Part shown: positions 34,386-43,416 of the stretch, one piece after another
How the letters are laid out: the number at the start of each line of letters is the position of its first letter
How positions within the stretch are numbered: position 1 is the first letter of the stretch
Assembly: GCF_000177635.2 (NCBI RefSeq)
Contig: NC_014836.1
Span: 415,501 to 479,500, forward strand
Source: Desulfurispirillum indicum S5
GTDB lineage: Bacteria; Chrysiogenota; Chrysiogenetes; Chrysiogenales; Chrysiogenaceae
Length of the DNA stretch: 64,000 bases
Reading direction: 5' to 3'
Notes under the pieces: generated by a model
Told to the model about the DNA's origin: nothing
What the model saw: only the letters and a program-made list of their open reading frames with translations
Databases searched by the model: none
Program-made: the position numbers and the translations under genes

Positions 34386-35448
34386 CCTCCTTTATCCCAT
34401 GGCGGAACAGTTTCCGGTGCTGAACGTCTTTCGCTATATAACCTTCCGGGCGATCTACGCGGCCATTACGGCTCTGCTGCTCTCGTTTTTGCTGGGGCCT
34501 TCCCTGATTGCCTATTTGCGCAACAAGCAGTTTGGCCAGGTTATCCGTACCGATGGCCCCCAGAGTCACAGCGGCAAGCGCGGTACTCCCACCATGGGCG
34601 GCATTCTGATTATCTTTGCCACGGTTATCCCCACCCTGCTCTGGGCGGATCTGAAGAATATGTATGTGTGGCTGATTGTATTAACCATGGTTGTGGGGGG
34701 CCTGATTGGCCTGGCCGACGATCTGCTTAAAATTTTCCGTAATACCTCCAATGGTCTTTCTGGGCGTAAAAAGTTGCTGGGCCAGTGCCTGCTGGCGCTT
34801 TTTGTGGCCTATGTTCTCTATGCCAGTGGTTTCTCCACTGGCCTGAACATCCCCTTCTACAAGCAGTACGCCCTGGATCTTGGCCTGTGGTTTATTCCCT
34901 TCGCCATGCTTGTCATCGTGGGCTCTTCCAACGCGGTCAATCTGACCGATGGCCTCGATGGCCTGGCCATCGGTGCGGTGCTGATCTGCGCCGGTGCTTT
35001 CGCGGTTATTGTCTACGCCACCGGCCACGCCGGTTTTGCCAACTATCTGCTGATCACCTTTGTGCGCGGTGTGGGTGAGCTGACTATCTTTCTGTTCGCC
35101 CTGTGCGGGGCGGGTCTTGGCTTCCTGTGGTACAACTCCCATCCGGCGGAGATCTTTATGGGTGACGTGGGTTCGCTTTCCATCGGGGCCAGCCTGGGAG
35201 CTGTGGCGGTCATGGCGAAGCAGGAGATTCTGCTGGCCATTATCGGAGGGCTCTTCGTCCTGGAAGCGCTCAGCGTTATTATTCAGGTGGCTTCTTTCAA
35301 GCTGACGGGCAAGCGGGTTTTTCGCATGGCACCTATCCACCACCATTTTGAACTGGGTGGCCTGAGCGAGTCCAAGGTCATCGTGCGCCTGTGGACCGTT
35401 GCCATTATCCTGGCCCTGGTCGGGCTCAGTACCTTGAAGATGAGGTAG
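34375..35448 (+). CDS. mraY: Phospho-MurNAc-pentapeptide transferase
   Basis: This 357 aa integral membrane enzyme makes lipid I from UDP-MurNAc-pentapeptide and undecaprenyl phosphate. About ten hydrophobic helices are visible. Signatures include SGKRGTPTMGGI near residue 63, LADDLLK, the NLTDGLDGL loop with catalytic Asp residues, and MAPIHHHFEL near the end. The ATG at 34375 is used; a TTG just before it is unlikely. murD starts five bases after the stop. Confidence 0.96.
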   Translation: MLYNLLYPMAEQFPVLNVFRYITFRAIYAAITALLLSFLLGPSLIAYLRNKQFGQVIRTDGPQSHSGKRGTPTMGGILIIFATVIPTLLWADLKNMYVWLIVLTMVVGGLIGLADDLLKIFRNTSNGLSGRKKLLGQCLLALFVAYVLYASGFSTGLNIPFYKQYALDLGLWFIPFAMLVIVGSSNAVNLTDGLDGLAIGAVLICAGAFAVIVYATGHAGFANYLLITFVRGVGELTIFLFALCGAGLGFLWYNSHPAEIFMGDVGSLSIGASLGAVAVMAKQEILLAIIGGLFVLEALSVIIQVASFKLTGKRVFRMAPIHHHFELGGLSESKVIVRLWTVAIILALVGLSTLKMR

Positions 35449-35453
35449 ACGGC

Positions 35454-36773
35454 ATGTTGTACGAAAAGGGTTCGCCGGTTCTGATTCTCGGTGCCGGCAA
35501 AAGCGGCGTCAGCGCCGCCCGCTTTCTGGTTGCCCGTGGTTGCCCGGTGACTCTTGCCGATGATGGTTCTTCGGCCCATGTGCCCGGAGAGCTGGCGGGT
35601 GCCGTGACTCTTGTCAGTGGCCCCGGGAGTATCGCAAAGTGCCTTGCGGAGCATCCGGGTCTGGTTGTGGCCAGCCCCGGGGTGGATATACGGTCCTTTG
35701 ACAGGCCCATGGTCAATGATATTGAACTCTTCTACCAGGAGTACGAGGGAGCCATCATCGCGGTAACCGGCACCAACGGGAAATCGACGGTCACGGCGCT
35801 GATTGCCCATATCCTGCAGCAAAGTGGTATCAGTGCCGTGGCGGCAGGCAATATCGGACTGCCTGCCCTGGACACCCTGGCCCTGGGTTGTCAGGTGACG
35901 GTGCTGGAGCTTTCCAGCTTCCAGCTGGAGACAATTCAGACCTTCCGACCGGATATTGCCGTGCTGCTGAACGTTACCGAGGATCACCTCAACCGCTATG
36001 ATACCTTTGAACACTATGTTGATGCCAAGGAACGCATCTTTCTCAACCAGACCGCGGAAGACTGGTGCGTGCTCAACCACGATGATCCGGTGATACGTAC
36101 GCTCACCAGTGACAACCATATACCGGCCCGCAGGGTCTTCTTCAGCAGTCGCAGCCGACAGATGGTCGATAACTTCCTCAACTGCACCGTTCAGGGAGTC
36201 AGGGGCAAGGTCAATGGCCAGTTGCTGGAGGCGCCAGCCGATCGCCTTTGCCTGGAGGGTCTGCACAATATGGAGAATGTCGCAGCCGCCCTGGCGGCCG
36301 TGCGTCTGTATGGACTCAGCCCGGAGCAGATTGGCACTGGGTTGGAAGGATTTGCCCCCTTGCCCCATCGCATGACGCTGGTGCGTGAAATCGTGGGCGT
36401 GCGCTACATCGATGACTCCAAGGCCACCAATATCGGCGCGGTTCTGAAGTCCCTGGAGGGGCAGAAGAATATCATTCTCATTGCTGGTGGTCGCAACAAG
36501 GGAGGGGATTTTGCCCAGCTTGCCGGAGCGGTCAAGGCGTCCTGCAAACTGATTCTCGCCATTGGCGAGGCGCGCCACCAGATTGCCGGAGCCCTGGGCA
36601 AGTCGGTATCAGTGCTTCTGGCCGATGACATGGCCGATGCCGTCAGCCAGGCATGGAAGCAGGCTGTCAGCGGTGACACAGTGCTCTTAAGCCCTGGATG
36701 CGCCAGTTTTGACATGTTCACCTCCTTTGAACATCGCGGGGCCGTTTTTGAGCAGGCGGTGCAGCAATTGTGA
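35454..36773 (+). CDS. murD: UDP-MurNAc-L-Ala:D-glutamate ligase
   Basis: This 439 aa ligase adds D-Glu to UDP-MurNAc-L-Ala. The N-terminal domain opens LILGAGKSGVSAARFL. The ATP loop is VTGTNGKST near residue 105, followed by LELSSFQLE, LNVTEDHLNRY and the C-terminal YIDDSKATN. The start MLYEKGSP at 35454 is chosen by family alignment and its position just after mraY. The stop overlaps the ftsW start (GTGA). Confidence 0.95.
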   Translation: MLYEKGSPVLILGAGKSGVSAARFLVARGCPVTLADDGSSAHVPGELAGAVTLVSGPGSIAKCLAEHPGLVVASPGVDIRSFDRPMVNDIELFYQEYEGAIIAVTGTNGKSTVTALIAHILQQSGISAVAAGNIGLPALDTLALGCQVTVLELSSFQLETIQTFRPDIAVLLNVTEDHLNRYDTFEHYVDAKERIFLNQTAEDWCVLNHDDPVIRTLTSDNHIPARRVFFSSRSRQMVDNFLNCTVQGVRGKVNGQLLEAPADRLCLEGLHNMENVAAALAAVRLYGLSPEQIGTGLEGFAPLPHRMTLVREIVGVRYIDDSKATNIGAVLKSLEGQKNIILIAGGRNKGGDFAQLAGAVKASCKLILAIGEARHQIAGALGKSVSVLLADDMADAVSQAWKQAVSGDTVLLSPGCASFDMFTSFEHRGAVFEQAVQQL

Positions 36774-37909
36774 GCACCATGGCCCAGGTGGCATCCAGAT
36801 CACGGCTGCAGACGTCGCACAAAATCTGTCTGCTGATTCTGACGCTCTGCTTCATTGGCGCGGTATTTATCTACAGCGCCAGCAGCATCACTTCAGCGGA
36901 TCTGTACGGTAACCCGGCCTACTACCTGAAACGGCAGCTGGTCTGGCTGCTGATCGGTTCGCTGGTATTTCTCAGTGCGGTTCTGGTTGACCTGGAGAAA
37001 ATGCGTCAGTTTGCTTTCATGGCAACCATTGTGGTGATGGTTCTGCTGATGCTGGTCTTTTTCCAGGATCCCATCAACGGGGCTTACCGCTGGATTCGTT
37101 TCGGCCCCTTTTCCCTGCAGCCATCGGAGTTGGCCAAGGGGGTGCTGATCTTCTACGCTGCCCACAAATACGCCCAGTGCGCGGATCGCGATGAGCCTGC
37201 CCGCAATGCCCTGCCCACCATCGTCATTGTTCTGATGTCCATCGTGCTGCTCATCTTCATGGAGCCCGACCGGGGAACGCCGGCCATTATCGTCGTGGTG
37301 ATCTACTCCCTGTCGCTGCTGGCGGGAGTGCGTAAAAAAAGCATGGTTCTGCTGCTGTTGCTGATTATTCCCTATATTTATTACGATATCTTTCTCTCCG
37401 ACGGCTACCACCTGCGCCGCATTCAGGCGTTTTTGAATCCCCTTGAAGATCCGCTTGGCAAGGGGTATCAGGCCATGCAGTCCGCCATTGCCATCGGCAG
37501 TGGCGGGCTGTGGGGTGTCGGGCTCGGCGAGGGGGCGCAAAAGATATTCTACTTGCCGGAAAGCCATACGGATTTTATCTTCGCTGTCATCTGCGAAGAG
37601 CTCGGTTTTCTGGGGGGTATGGGGGTGGTGCTGCTGTATGCGGTCCTGCTGCTCTACATCATCAAAGTCGGCAGCGAAGCCCGCAGCTATTTTGAAACCT
37701 ATCTTACCTTTGGTATCTCCTATCTGCTGATGGTGCAGATATTCTTTAACCTGGGAGTCGCTGTCGGAGCACTGCCCACCAAGGGGCTTGCCCTGCCGCT
37801 TATCTCCTATGGCGGATCCAGCCTGGTCACCACCATGCTCCTGCTGGGGCTGGTGGTCAATGTTGCCCGCAACACAGAAAGGCAGCGTACCCATGCGTAT
37901 TCTCATTAG
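36770..37909 (+). CDS. ftsW: Septal peptidoglycan glycosyltransferase FtsW
   Basis: This 379 aa SEDS-family membrane protein polymerises lipid II at the division septum. About ten hydrophobic helices are present. Key motifs are RWIRFGPFSLQPSELAK near residue 110, the loop GLGEGAQKIFYLPESHTDFIF near residue 250 with the conserved Glu/Asp, and LPLISYGGSS near residue 345. The GTG at 36770 overlaps the murD stop; an ATG at 36779 is an alternative. It overlaps murG by 17 bases. Confidence 0.94.
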   Translation: MSTMAQVASRSRLQTSHKICLLILTLCFIGAVFIYSASSITSADLYGNPAYYLKRQLVWLLIGSLVFLSAVLVDLEKMRQFAFMATIVVMVLLMLVFFQDPINGAYRWIRFGPFSLQPSELAKGVLIFYAAHKYAQCADRDEPARNALPTIVIVLMSIVLLIFMEPDRGTPAIIVVVIYSLSLLAGVRKKSMVLLLLLIIPYIYYDIFLSDGYHLRRIQAFLNPLEDPLGKGYQAMQSAIAIGSGGLWGVGLGEGAQKIFYLPESHTDFIFAVICEELGFLGGMGVVLLYAVLLLYIIKVGSEARSYFETYLTFGISYLLMVQIFFNLGVAVGALPTKGLALPLISYGGSSLVTTMLLLGLVVNVARNTERQRTHAYSH

Positions 37910-38930
37910 CGGTGGAGGAACCGGTGGCCACTTCTTTCCCGCCATGGCAGCACTGAAATCTTTTCAGGAAAAGGGTTTTGACGTCTACTATGTGGGCAGT
38001 CGCCGAGGGATTGAGGCGGAAAAAGTGGCTGCTTTCACGGCGGATTTTCTTCTGCTGGAGCTCAGTGGCATGCTGGGGCATTCCGCCTTGAAAAAACTGC
38101 AGGCTGGCTGGCAGCTCGTCTTTGCTGTCAAGGAGCTGCTGCTGCTGATGCGCCGGATGCGTCCCGATGCCGTGGTGGGCTTTGGCGGCTACTCCAGTGC
38201 TGCTGCAATCATTGCCGGCAGGCTGATGGGGGTGCCCTGTTTCATCCACGAACAGAACGCCATTGCCGGCCTGACCAATCGCCTGCTCGATCGTGTTACC
38301 ACGCGGTCTTTCAGTGCTTATGGGAACATTGGCGAGCATGTGGGCCTGCCCCTGCGCCACAGTGCCCTGGTGCCAGCACCAGCCGATGAGCGGGAGCACC
38401 TGCTGATCTTGGGGGGCAGCCAGGGGAGCCTCTTTCTGAACACCTTTGTGGGCGATCACCTGGGTGAGCTGACGGATCTTGGCATGCCGGTCTACCATCA
38501 GACGGGCAGTCTGATGCACGAAAAACACATGCAGATGCTCCATGAGCGCTATGGCAGGCAGCTTCCCGCCAACTACCTCCCCTTTGCCTTCAGTGACGAT
38601 ATCCACCACATTATGGCGGGCAGCGTGGCAGCTATCTCCCGCAGTGGTGCCGGCGCCGCCTTTGAGCTGATGCAGCTGCGGGTTCCCTCCCTCTTTATTC
38701 CCTTTCCCCATGCGGCTCACGACCACCAGTACGCCAACGCAAAGTACTTTGAAGATCGTGGCTGCGCCCTGGTGTACCGCCAGGAGGAATTTGAGCGGGG
38801 TGCCATGGATAAGGTCCGGACCTTTCTGTCTTGCGTAGATCAATATCATGGGAACATGCAGGGACTTGAAATTGACACTGATGCCAGCACCCTGACGGAG
38901 CGCATTATTGGCGCGATCCGCATGAGTTAA
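37893..38930 (+). CDS. murG: UDP-GlcNAc:undecaprenyl-PP-MurNAc-pentapeptide transferase
   Basis: This 345 aa GT-B glycosyltransferase converts lipid I to lipid II at the inner face of the membrane. The N-terminal glycine-rich loop is ISGGGTGGHFFPAMA and a second loop GGSQGSLFLN lies near residue 175. FSDDIHHIM follows, and the UDP-GlcNAc site SRSGAGAAFELM lies near residue 250. Length is normal. It is the last gene of this cell-wall cluster; the usual followers murC, murB, ddl and ftsQAZ are absent and a repeat copy comes next. Confidence 0.95.
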   Translation: MRILISGGGTGGHFFPAMAALKSFQEKGFDVYYVGSRRGIEAEKVAAFTADFLLLELSGMLGHSALKKLQAGWQLVFAVKELLLLMRRMRPDAVVGFGGYSSAAAIIAGRLMGVPCFIHEQNAIAGLTNRLLDRVTTRSFSAYGNIGEHVGLPLRHSALVPAPADEREHLLILGGSQGSLFLNTFVGDHLGELTDLGMPVYHQTGSLMHEKHMQMLHERYGRQLPANYLPFAFSDDIHHIMAGSVAAISRSGAGAAFELMQLRVPSLFIPFPHAAHDHQYANAKYFEDRGCALVYRQEEFERGAMDKVRTFLSCVDQYHGNMQGLEIDTDASTLTERIIGAIRMS

Positions 38931-39041
38931 GCATTCTGCTGCCGGCAGGCGTTCCGGAAAGCAGCAGCCAGCATGTGGGTCACCTTGCAATACCCGCCAT
39001 ATTCTGATAGTCATAACAGGTTGTTGAGAAATGATGGCCTA

Positions 39042-39139
39042 ACAGATTGCTGAAACACTTCACAATACTCAGGCAATGGAAGAATACTCAGGTGCAAGGC
39101 GCTCGCGGAGCGAGCAGATGAGGGTTTTTCAGCAGCCTG
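39042..39139 (-). repeat. Dispersed palindromic repeat, copy 7 (inverted, centre deleted)
   Basis: This is the only copy in minus orientation. The left end (CAGGCTGCTGAAAAA on the minus strand, from 39139) runs directly into the right-half sequence CTCGCTCCGCGAGCGCC, so about 55 bp including the CGTAC...GTACG core are missing. A further fragment of the left end (CAGGTTGTTGAGAAATGATGG) is on the plus strand at 39018. It fills the gap between murG and the foldase genes. Confidence 0.75.
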
Positions 39140-39197
39140 TTAAGGTGCTTCAGCTCATATGTGAAATGACACTGAGAAATCATACAAGGAGACACCC

Positions 39198-40040
39198 ATG
39201 AAAAAAATGACATTGCGCCTTTGCCTGGCTGCAGGCTTGACCCTGGGAACGCTTGCCGGTGTGGCACTGGCTTCCGATACGGTTCTTGCTACCGTGGAAA
39301 AACGTCAGATTACCCAGCAGGATCTGAATCGCGCTATCCAGAGCCTGCCCGATGAACTCCGTGCCCAGGTGCGTTCGAACCCGGAGTTCAAGGCGCAGCT
39401 CCTGGATGAGCTGGTACGTCAGGAAATGGTTTACCATGAGGCCCAGCGTCAGAACTTCCAGGAAAATGAAGTGGTGCGCAACCGCCTGAAACTCCTTGAG
39501 CGCGAGCTGATGATCAACGCCTTCCTTGAGGAGTACCTCAGCCGCAATGTCAGCGTCAGTGAACAGGACCTCAAGGAGTTCTACGAGCGCAACAAAGCAC
39601 GCTTTGTCACCCAGGCGACCGTAGCCGCCAGCCATATTCTGCTGGAAGACGAGCAGAAGGCCCGTGAAGTGCTGCGCAGGGCCCGCGCCGGTGAAAATTT
39701 CGGTCAGCTGGCCCGTGAGCACTCCCTGGATCCGGGCAGTGCCCGCCAGGAAGGCTTTATCGGCGAATTCTACCGTGGACAGGGCCTGGTGAAGGAATTT
39801 GAAGACGCCGCCTTTGCGGCGGAAGTTGGCGTCCACCCTGAGTTGGTGCGAACGGAATTCGGATACCACATCATCAAGGTTCACGAGAAAAACCCCTCCC
39901 GTACGGTCAGCCTGGATGAGGCCAGGGATCGTGTGACGGAAATCATCGCCGAGGAAAAACAGAATCAAGCCCTGATGCGCCTTATCCAGGAACTGGAACT
40001 GCGCTATTCGGTCAGGACCCACAAGGATCGCATTCAGTAA
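39198..40040 (+). CDS. Periplasmic peptidyl-prolyl isomerase, parvulin type
   Basis: This 280 aa protein has a signal peptide (LCLAAGLTLGTLAGVALA, cleaved near residue 26), a SurA-like N-terminal helical chaperone part, and a parvulin domain over about residues 140-230. The latter shows ASHILLED at its start, QLAREHSLDPGSA, EGFIGEF, and FGYHIIKVHEK at its end. It probably assists folding of secreted or outer-membrane proteins. It is followed after 15 bases by a second foldase of the same general type. Confidence 0.88.
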   Translation: MKKMTLRLCLAAGLTLGTLAGVALASDTVLATVEKRQITQQDLNRAIQSLPDELRAQVRSNPEFKAQLLDELVRQEMVYHEAQRQNFQENEVVRNRLKLLERELMINAFLEEYLSRNVSVSEQDLKEFYERNKARFVTQATVAASHILLEDEQKAREVLRRARAGENFGQLAREHSLDPGSARQEGFIGEFYRGQGLVKEFEDAAFAAEVGVHPELVRTEFGYHIIKVHEKNPSRTVSLDEARDRVTEIIAEEKQNQALMRLIQELELRYSVRTHKDRIQ

Positions 40041-40055
40041 GCTCAGGATACCCCC

Positions 40056-41015
40056 ATGAAAAAAATCGGTTTCAGCCTGTTTATTGTGCTTTGCGGTGCT
40101 GCCCTCAGTGCTGCCCTCAGTGCTGCCACTCTGGTGGATGGTATTGCGGCTGTGGTAAACGGAGTACCCATTACGATTCAGGAAGTTCGCCAGGCCAATA
40201 AGGAACATATCGAACGTGCCACCAGAGGCCTTGCCGACGAGCAGGCCCGGGAGGCAACCATGCAGATGCTCCTGGAAGGAACCCATCAGAAAGTGGAGCA
40301 GATGCTGTTGGAAGATTACGGTCGGCGCAACCGCATCTTTATCTCCGCACAGCAGGTGGAAGAGGCCATTAACCAGGTAGCTGCCAACAACAATGTCAGC
40401 CGCAGCGCTCTGGAATCAATGCTGGCCGATGAGGGAATCTCCATGGAGTCCTATCGGCGCGATATCCGGGTTCAGCTCCTGGTCATGCAGATTGGCCAGA
40501 AACTGAGTCAGGAGATCAGTGTCAGTGAACTTGAGGTGGTCAGCGCTTTTCGCGAAGGACGCTTCCAGCGTATTCCCTACGCCGATGTGGGCCATGTGCT
40601 GATTGCGCTGGATGGCAAGAGTGACGATCAGGCCATCCGGATTGCCGAACGTCTCCATGAGCGCATCATCAGCGGTGACATTGAATTTGAAGAGGCGGCG
40701 CGCCAGTATTCCGAAGGGCCCAATGCCGCCGAAGGTGGCCTGATGAAGGACGTGCGCCGCGGACGCCTGCTGCGCGAGCTGGACCAGGCGATCTTCAGTA
40801 TGGAAAAGGGGCAGACGACCCTGGTGCGCTCCAGTGTGGGCTACCACATTCTGCACCTGTATGATCTGGGCTTTAACCGTGAAATGTCCGATGAGGACTT
40901 TTCACGCACCCGCGCAGCGCTGCTGCGGGAAAAGCAGGAGCGCAGGCTGCAGGGCCTGATGGATGAACTCAGGGACAGTGCCGTTATCCAGTACAACCTG
41001 AAAGAAAACAGCTGA
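40056..41015 (+). CDS. SurA-like periplasmic chaperone/isomerase
   Basis: This 319 aa protein has a signal peptide ending near SAATLVDG, a SurA N-domain (IAAVVNGVPITIQEV and following helices) and one parvulin domain at about residues 175-270: VGHVLIALDG, ARQYSEGPNAAEGGLM, SVGYHILHLYD. SurA in E. coli has two such domains, so this is a short version. The signal region contains a 12-base direct duplication (GCCCTCAGTGCT twice), adding four residues. The S4 gene starts one base after the stop. Confidence 0.85.
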   Translation: MKKIGFSLFIVLCGAALSAALSAATLVDGIAAVVNGVPITIQEVRQANKEHIERATRGLADEQAREATMQMLLEGTHQKVEQMLLEDYGRRNRIFISAQQVEEAINQVAANNNVSRSALESMLADEGISMESYRRDIRVQLLVMQIGQKLSQEISVSELEVVSAFREGRFQRIPYADVGHVLIALDGKSDDQAIRIAERLHERIISGDIEFEEAARQYSEGPNAAEGGLMKDVRRGRLLRELDQAIFSMEKGQTTLVRSSVGYHILHLYDLGFNREMSDEDFSRTRAALLREKQERRLQGLMDELRDSAVIQYNLKENS

Positions 41016-41016
41016 T

Positions 41017-41325
41017 ATGCGCCTTGACATCTTTCTGAAGAAATCGCGCTTGATCAAACGACGCCCTCTGGCCAAGAAGATGTGTGACGAGGGCATGGTT
41101 CAGGTGAATGGCCGGGTCGCAAAAGCCGGCACCAAACTGCTGGTGGGTGATACCATCGCCATTGACAGCGCTTCACGCCTGGTGGAGGCCAGGATCGAGG
41201 AACTCCCCGGTGGCAACGTGCGCAAAGATCGCGCCGCTGAACTTTACTCGGTGCTGAAAAATGAACGCAAGCAGATTAACATCCTCGACTGGTTTGATGA
41301 TGATGAGGAGGACGATGACTTTTAA
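41017..41325 (+). CDS. S4-domain RNA-binding protein (Hsp15/RqcP-like)
   Basis: This 102 aa protein begins with an S4 domain: RLDIFLKKSRLIKRRPLAKK, then GMVQVNGRVAKAGTKLLVGDTI. It ends in an acidic tail (DDDEEDDD). Such small S4 proteins bind the large ribosomal subunit with stalled peptidyl-tRNA (Hsp15/RqcP group). Position right behind two foldase genes suggests a protein-quality role. A repeat fragment begins at the base after the stop codon. Confidence 0.85.
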   Translation: MRLDIFLKKSRLIKRRPLAKKMCDEGMVQVNGRVAKAGTKLLVGDTIAIDSASRLVEARIEELPGGNVRKDRAAELYSVLKNERKQINILDWFDDDEEDDDF

Positions 41326-41352
41326 CAGGCTGCTGAGAGCCCCATCTGCGGG
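41326..41352 (+). repeat. Dispersed palindromic repeat, copy 8 (left end only)
   Basis: CAGGCTGCTGAGAGCCCCAT and seven more bases match the left end of the family, then similarity is lost. As with copy 1, it starts directly at the stop codon of the preceding gene. The remaining bases to 41459 are the leader of the lipoprotein operon. Confidence 0.6.
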
Positions 41353-41459
41353 TCTCGCCCCTGTTTTCCGTTGTCTGCCCCTGGATTGCGAGTAGCCTTT
41401 GCCCTTTCTGTAAGGGTTTTACGCGATATTTCCGATTATATTACCCCGTGGAGGTAGCC

Positions 41460-42062
41460 ATGCATCGAGCCATACGCCTGCTCCTGACCCTGATGACCCT
41501 GACCCTTATTCTTGCCGGATGCTCCCAGAAAGTCAGCCGCATTGATCTGGAAGAGACCCGTGATCTCAGTGGAAACTGGAACGATACCGATTCCCGCCTG
41601 GTTTCCCGTGAAATGGTGGGCGATGTTCTCTCCCAACGCTGGCTGCCGAACTTCGTGGAGAGCAACAACCGGCAGCCGACGGTCATCGTGGGCTCCATGC
41701 GCAACCTCAGCCATGAGCACATCAATATGCGCACCTTCATCTCTGACATTCAGCGCGAGCTCATCAACTCCGGACGCGTTGACTTTGTGGCCTCGGCGGA
41801 AGATCGCACTGACCTGCGCGAAGAGCGGCGCGATCAGGATCTGCACGCCCGCGAAGAGACTCGGTCCCGTATGGGCCAGGAGATTGGTGCTGACTATATG
41901 CTCAGCGGAACCATCAACACCATTATCGACGTGGAAGGCCGCACCCAGGTGAAGTACTATCAGGTTGATCTCTCCCTGACCGACCTTGAGAGCAACCGCA
42001 TTGTCTGGATTGGTCAGAAGAAGATCCGCAAGCTCATTGAGCGTTCACGGGTACGCTCGTAA
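41460..42062 (+). CDS. lpoB: LpoB-like penicillin-binding-protein activator lipoprotein
   Basis: This 200 aa lipoprotein has lipobox LILAGC (Cys near residue 20). The folded part resembles LpoB/YcfM: SREMVGDVLSQRWLPNF, PTVIVGSMRNLSHEHI, GADYMLSGTI and a final LTDLESNRIVWIGQKKIRK. LpoB is an outer-membrane lipoprotein that stimulates PBP1b. The start at 41460 has GGAGG before it; a GTG 12 bases upstream is less likely. It is first in a three-lipoprotein cluster. Confidence 0.85.
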   Translation: MHRAIRLLLTLMTLTLILAGCSQKVSRIDLEETRDLSGNWNDTDSRLVSREMVGDVLSQRWLPNFVESNNRQPTVIVGSMRNLSHEHINMRTFISDIQRELINSGRVDFVASAEDRTDLREERRDQDLHAREETRSRMGQEIGADYMLSGTINTIIDVEGRTQVKYYQVDLSLTDLESNRIVWIGQKKIRKLIERSRVRS

Positions 42063-42079
42063 GCGCCACCGTAGCAACT

Positions 42080-43414
42080 ATGGCCAGTGCAGTCTTTCGG
42101 CGACCACTGCTGCCCTGGGTACTGCTGGCAGCCATGCTGAGCGGTGGCTGTGCCACCTACAGCGACTCTTTTCTCATGTTAGAACGCAGTCTGCAGGCCC
42201 AGAATCCCCGTGAAGCACTGCAGCATCTGGAAAGGACCACTCCCGGTTCCCGCAACCAGGTGCTGCACCTGCTGAATCGGGGCATGCTGCTGCGCATGGA
42301 CGGAGAGTTTGCTCAGAGCAATCGCAGCCTTGAAGAGGCCAAGAACCTCATGGAAAAACTGCGCGCGGTCAGCATCAGCGAGCAGTTTGGCTCCTTTGTC
42401 CTCAACGACAGCACCATGTCCTACGTGGGCGAGGAGTTCGAGCAGGTGCTGGTTCACCTGTACAAGTCCCTGAACTACCTGGAGCTGGGAGAGCCTGACA
42501 GTGCCCGTGTGGAAGCGCTGCAGGTGGACATCAAATTACTGGAAATGGCCCAGGCCGGCTTTACCGGCAACTACCGCGAAGACGCCCTGGCCCGCTACAT
42601 AACCGGCATGGTTTACGAAATCCACCGGGAGTACAGCGATGCCCTGATTGCCTATCGGCGGTCCTATGAAACCTATCAGGAGTATGCCAGGCACTTTGGC
42701 GTAGCGCCTCCGGGCCAGCTGCGCCACGATCTGCTGCGTATGGCTCACCGCATTGGGTACCGCGAGGAGCTGGAGCGCCTGCAGCAGGAGTTCGGAATGG
42801 CTGAATGGGAGCCACCTGCCCTCACGAGTGGCCATGGTGAAGTGGTGGTGATTCTCAGCAGCGGCCTTGCCCCCATCAAACGTGAAGAGAGCGCCCTGAT
42901 ACAGCACTCCCCCAATCGCGTCCTGCGCATTTCCCTTCCCACCTACGAAGCCCGCCCACGCGCGGCCCATGGCGTGCGCCTGCGCACCGGGCAACCCCCC
43001 ATGATGGTTTCCGCAGAAAGGGCCCATGATATCAATGCCGTTGCCCTCGATACCCTGCAGGCAAAAATGGGTGCCATTACCGCCCGGGCCATTGCCCGCA
43101 TGGTCGCCAAGGATCAGACCGTCAAGGAAGTGCAGGAGCAGGCGGGGCCCCTGGCGGGATTTATCGCCAACATCGCCAGCATTGCCACGGAGACCGCTGA
43201 TACCCGCAGCTGGCTGACCCTGCCCCAGGAAATACACATGGTTCGCCTCTCTTTGCCAGCGGGCGAACACGAACTTCAGCTGGAAATCCTGGGCGCCTTC
43301 GGCCAGGTGGTCGACTCCCTGCGTCTTGAAAGTGTCACGGTGGAAGCGGGCGGCATTGCGGTGCTCTCGCCCCACTGGATCCCCTCTCACCTTTCCCATT
43401 CCCCAAGGAGATAG
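42080..43414 (+). CDS. COG3014-family lipoprotein
   Basis: This 444 aa lipoprotein has signal MASAVFRRPLLPWVLLAAML and lipobox LSGGC. The N-terminal half is helical and TPR-like (GEFAQSNRSLEEAKNLMEKL; REYSDALIAYRRSYETYQEY). The C-terminal half is beta-rich and contains MVAKDQTVKEV and LPAGEHELQLEILG. It matches the COG3014 group that accompanies LpoB and LPP20 proteins in other Gram-negatives. The function is unknown. It lies two bases before the next gene. Confidence 0.8.
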   Translation: MASAVFRRPLLPWVLLAAMLSGGCATYSDSFLMLERSLQAQNPREALQHLERTTPGSRNQVLHLLNRGMLLRMDGEFAQSNRSLEEAKNLMEKLRAVSISEQFGSFVLNDSTMSYVGEEFEQVLVHLYKSLNYLELGEPDSARVEALQVDIKLLEMAQAGFTGNYREDALARYITGMVYEIHREYSDALIAYRRSYETYQEYARHFGVAPPGQLRHDLLRMAHRIGYREELERLQQEFGMAEWEPPALTSGHGEVVVILSSGLAPIKREESALIQHSPNRVLRISLPTYEARPRAAHGVRLRTGQPPMMVSAERAHDINAVALDTLQAKMGAITARAIARMVAKDQTVKEVQEQAGPLAGFIANIASIATETADTRSWLTLPQEIHMVRLSLPAGEHELQLEILGAFGQVVDSLRLESVTVEAGGIAVLSPHWIPSHLSHSPRR

Positions 43415-43416
43415 CC

